A DNA stretch of 5,810 nt from CAYGWP01 sp964353455 (GTDB lineage: Bacteria; Planctomycetota; Phycisphaerae; FEN-1346), in NCBI GenBank assembly GCA_964353455.1, contig CAYGWP010000189.1, forward strand, positions 1 to 5,810. Reading direction: 5' to 3'. Position numbers and translations under genes: made by a program. The notes under the pieces are model-generated. The model saw only the letters and a list, made by a program, of their open reading frames with translations, was not told where the DNA came from and searched no databases. Positions 5,581 to 5,810 of the stretch are shown here, piece by piece. Within the stretch, counting starts at the first letter, position 1, and the number at the start of each line of letters is the position of its first letter.

Positions 5581-5810
5581 CGAAAAGTAAGCAGATATGC
5601 AAGAGACGCCAGACCAGCAATCATTGGCATCCCTACAAAAGCAGTGTCGTATGGGTGATACCAATGTTCAAACGGGGTGTTAAAGAACTCCGCATAAGCG
5701 TATGTGATGCCCACATTAACTGCGAGAACACAGGCCATGGTAAACACCACCATACCTAAAATCCTTTGAAATATTCCTCTCGCAGCCCTCTTCTGCGCAG
5801 TTCTATAGAA
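5568..5810 (-). CDS. C-terminal part (or all) of a small two-helix membrane protein, unrecognised family
   Basis: On the minus strand the frame is open from the right edge to TAA at 5568-5570, giving 80 residues, so this is probably the C-terminus of a longer protein. A basic segment (RTAQKRAARG) precedes a hydrophobic helix (residues about 20-43, MVVFTMACVLAVNVGITYAY). A polar loop follows with several aromatics (FEHWYHPYD), then a second helix (about 58-76) and a basic end, FRLRA, suggesting both termini face the cytoplasm. Alternatively, ATG at 5753 with AAAGGA (5767-5762) 8 nt upstream would give a complete 61-residue protein. It is convergent with the hydrolase gene, 59 bp apart, and is lower in GC (about 47%). 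I do not recognise the family. Confidence 0.55.
   Translation of the reverse strand, partial: FYRTAQKRAARGIFQRILGMVVFTMACVLAVNVGITYAYAEFFNTPFEHWYHPYDTAFVGMPMIAGLASLAYLLTFRLRA

Overview
The window looks like chromosomal DNA of a bacterium from the PVC group, most likely Planctomycetota, though related deep-branching phyla cannot be excluded. The clues are a planctomycete-style leucine-rich-repeat (LRR) lipoprotein, secreted multi-domain proteins that look carbohydrate-active, the 5' end of an IS200-like/RAYT transposase beginning MPRTARASVGG, and long intergenic stretches of short 9-bp-period repeats. Most of the window is GC-rich (about 72% by hand count over 4441-4560). The LRR gene and the right edge are much less so (about 44% over 2401-2520 and 47% over 5581-5700).

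Layout: (1) 1-930, minus strand, is the N-terminal 310 residues of a secreted protein with two related beta-sandwich-like domains; it runs off the left edge. (2) 931-1427 has no convincing gene. It holds a 16-codon relic of a RAYT-type transposase start directly upstream of gene 1 and a REP-like palindrome cluster. (3) 1428-2912, minus strand, is a complete LRR lipoprotein-like gene built from two gap-free copies of an 8-repeat module. (4) 2913-3939 is a divergent intergenic region of about 1 kb. Its right half contains at least five different families of short tandem repeats. (5) 3940-5508, plus strand, is a complete secreted putative glycoside hydrolase (TIM-barrel-like, then Rossmann/GATase-like, then a small beta domain). 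Its strong Shine-Dalgarno lies 25 nt from the ATG, but a hairpin exactly fills the excess distance. (6) 5509-5567 carries overlapping inverted repeats between convergent genes. (7) 5568-5810, minus strand, is the C-terminal part of a small two-helix membrane protein, or a complete 61-residue one.

Genes 1 and 5 both look like exported polysaccharide-processing proteins, so the neighbourhood may contribute to glycan degradation. The LRR protein would sit at the cell envelope and has no visible functional link to them. I see no defence system, CRISPR array, tRNA or rRNA. The most unusual items are the hairpin-bridged ribosome binding site, the transposase relic fused to the 5' leader of gene 1, the exact module duplication in the LRR gene, and the repeat cluster upstream of the hydrolase gene.
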